From: Pseudomonas sp. BN102
GTDB lineage: Bacteria > Pseudomonadota > Gammaproteobacteria > Pseudomonadales > Pseudomonadaceae
Length of the DNA stretch: 64,000 bases
Assembly: GCF_029871245.1 (NCBI RefSeq)
Contig: NZ_SSON01000080.1
Span: 248,001 to 312,000 of the forward strand
Direction: 5' to 3'
Positions 62,825-64,000 of the stretch are shown in pieces. The notes beneath the pieces are model-generated. The model did not search any database and was not told the DNA's origin. It was given only the letters and a program-made list of their open reading frames with translations. The first letter of the stretch is position 1; every line of letters begins with the position of its first letter. A program made the position numbers and the translations under genes.

Positions 62825-64000
62825 ATGTCCATCCGCTCGAAGATCACCTACACCTTCACTGACGAAGCACCCGCCCTCGCTACCTACTCGCTGCTTCCCA
62901 TCGTCAAAGCCTTCGCCTCCTCTGCCGGCATCGACGTCGAGACCCGCGACATCTCTCTTGCAGGACGCATCCTCGCCAGCTTCGCCGACCAGCTCGATGC
63001 CGACAAACGCATCGAGGACGACCTGGCCTACCTGGCTACCCTGGCCACCTCGGTAGACGCCAACATCATCAAGCTGCCGAACATCAGCGCCTCCGTGCCG
63101 CAGCTGAAAGGCGCCATCGCCGAACTGCAGGCCCAGGGCTACAACGTGCCCGACTTCCCGGAAGACCCGCAGACCGACGCCGAGAAAGAAGTCCGCGCCC
63201 GCTACGCCAAGATCCTCGGCAGCGCCGTGAACCCGGTCCTGCGCGAAGGCAACTCCGACCGCCGCGCCCCGGCCGCCGTCAAGGCCTACGCCCGCAAGCA
63301 CCCGCATTCCATGGGCAAGTGGAGCATGGCCTCCCGCTCCCATGCCGATTACATGCGCGGCGGCGATTTCTTCTCCAGCGAGCAGTCCATCACCATGGCC
63401 AAGGCCGGTGACGTGCGCATCGAGTTCGTCGGCAAGGACGGCAAGGTCGAAGTCAAGAAGCAGCTGAGCCTGCAGGACGGCGAAGTCCTCGACAGCATGT
63501 TCATGAGCTGCAACAAACTGCGCGCCTTCTTCGAGCAGACCCTGCAGGATTGCAAGGAATCCGGAGTGATGTGGTCCCTGCACGTCAAGGCGACCATGAT
63601 GAAGGTCTCCCACCCGATCGTCTTCGGCCACGCCGTCAGCGTTTACTACAAGGACGTGTTCGACAAGTACGGCGAGCTGTTCAAGGAACTGGGCGTCAAC
63701 CCGAACAACGGCATCAGCAGCGTCTACGACAAGATCAAGGCGCTGCCCGCTTCCCAACAGGAAGAGATCCTCCACGACATCCACGAGGTGTACAGCCATC
63801 GCCCGGAAATGGCGATGGTCGACTCCGTGAAGGGCATCACCAACCTGCACATCCCGAGCGACGTGATCGTCGACGCCTCCATGCCGGCGATGATCCGCAA
63901 CTCCGGCCAGATGTGGGGCAAGGACGGCAAGCAGAAGGACACCAAGGCGGTGATGCCGGAGAGCACCTACGCCCGCATCTACCAGGAGATGATCAACTTC
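62825..64000 (+). CDS. idh: Monomeric NADP-dependent isocitrate dehydrogenase, cut by window edge
   Basis: 392 codons of a family about 740 residues long, running off the end. MSIRSKITYTFTDEAPALATYSLLP at the start, then NSDRRAPAAVKAYARKHPHSMGKW and VSHPIVFGHAVSVYYKDVF, all typical of the monomeric (type II) enzyme. Having both isozymes side by side is characteristic of Pseudomonas. Confidence 0.95.
   Translation, partial: MSIRSKITYTFTDEAPALATYSLLPIVKAFASSAGIDVETRDISLAGRILASFADQLDADKRIEDDLAYLATLATSVDANIIKLPNISASVPQLKGAIAELQAQGYNVPDFPEDPQTDAEKEVRARYAKILGSAVNPVLREGNSDRRAPAAVKAYARKHPHSMGKWSMASRSHADYMRGGDFFSSEQSITMAKAGDVRIEFVGKDGKVEVKKQLSLQDGEVLDSMFMSCNKLRAFFEQTLQDCKESGVMWSLHVKATMMKVSHPIVFGHAVSVYYKDVFDKYGELFKELGVNPNNGISSVYDKIKALPASQQEEILHDIHEVYSHRPEMAMVDSVKGITNLHIPSDVIVDASMPAMIRNSGQMWGKDGKQKDTKAVMPESTYARIYQEMINF

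Overview
The window is high-GC gammaproteobacterial chromosome and reads as a Pseudomonas. The right-hand gene order (yccA, tusDCBE, cysG, serS, crcB, rarA, lolA, ftsK, trxB, aat, arginyl/leucyl-transferase, infA, clpA/clpS, cspD, icd, monomeric idh) and the block gacA-uvrC-pgsA-tRNA-Gly-tRNA-Cys-tRNA-Leu match what I remember of P. aeruginosa-group genomes. Species cannot be fixed from the sequence alone.

Layout. 1-8.4 kb holds small envelope and stress-type genes: an exported DUF4142 protein, homospermidine synthase, a DUF2383-like four-helix protein, an FNT-family channel, a methyltransferase, a YbdK-type carboxylate-amine ligase and a second DUF4142-like protein. 8.4-10 kb has a 59-residue metallothionein and a RES/Xre toxin-antitoxin pair. 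10-26.6 kb is a patchwork of regulators paired with small-molecule enzymes: a CGNR regulator with an epoxide-hydrolase-type hydrolase, AcuR with AcuI, LysR with SDR and a tautomerase, and LysR with nitronate monooxygenase. It also holds an aldehyde/alcohol dehydrogenase/dienelactone hydrolase operon, glutathione reductase and several VOC-fold proteins. REP-like palindromes are scattered here. 26.7-29.3 kb carries galU and ugd (UDP-glucose to UDP-glucuronate). 29.9-33.5 kb is the tRNA/pgsA/uvrC/gacA block.

33.8-42.9 kb is accessory. A Tat-exported multicopper oxidase forms an operon with a Sco-type copper protein. It is followed by a decayed island ending at tRNA-Ser(TGA): small orphan genes, a lipoprotein, a membrane-anchored di-heme peroxidase (MauG/CcpA superfamily), two diverged copies of one small gene, and the C-terminal remnant of a tyrosine integrase lying beside the tRNA. 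From 43 kb to the end is conserved core: sulfur relay for tRNA thiolation, siroheme synthesis, cell division, protein quality control (N-end rule enzymes with ClpAS) and the two isocitrate dehydrogenases.

The observations I rate highest are a three-fold repeat of a GTAAC-N20/21-GTTAC inverted motif in the CGNR-regulator/hydrolase intergenic region, an SDR protein with proline where the catalytic tyrosine should be, and the decayed tRNA-Ser island with a direct duplication around the di-heme peroxidase. I did not find a clear, wholly new multi-gene system.
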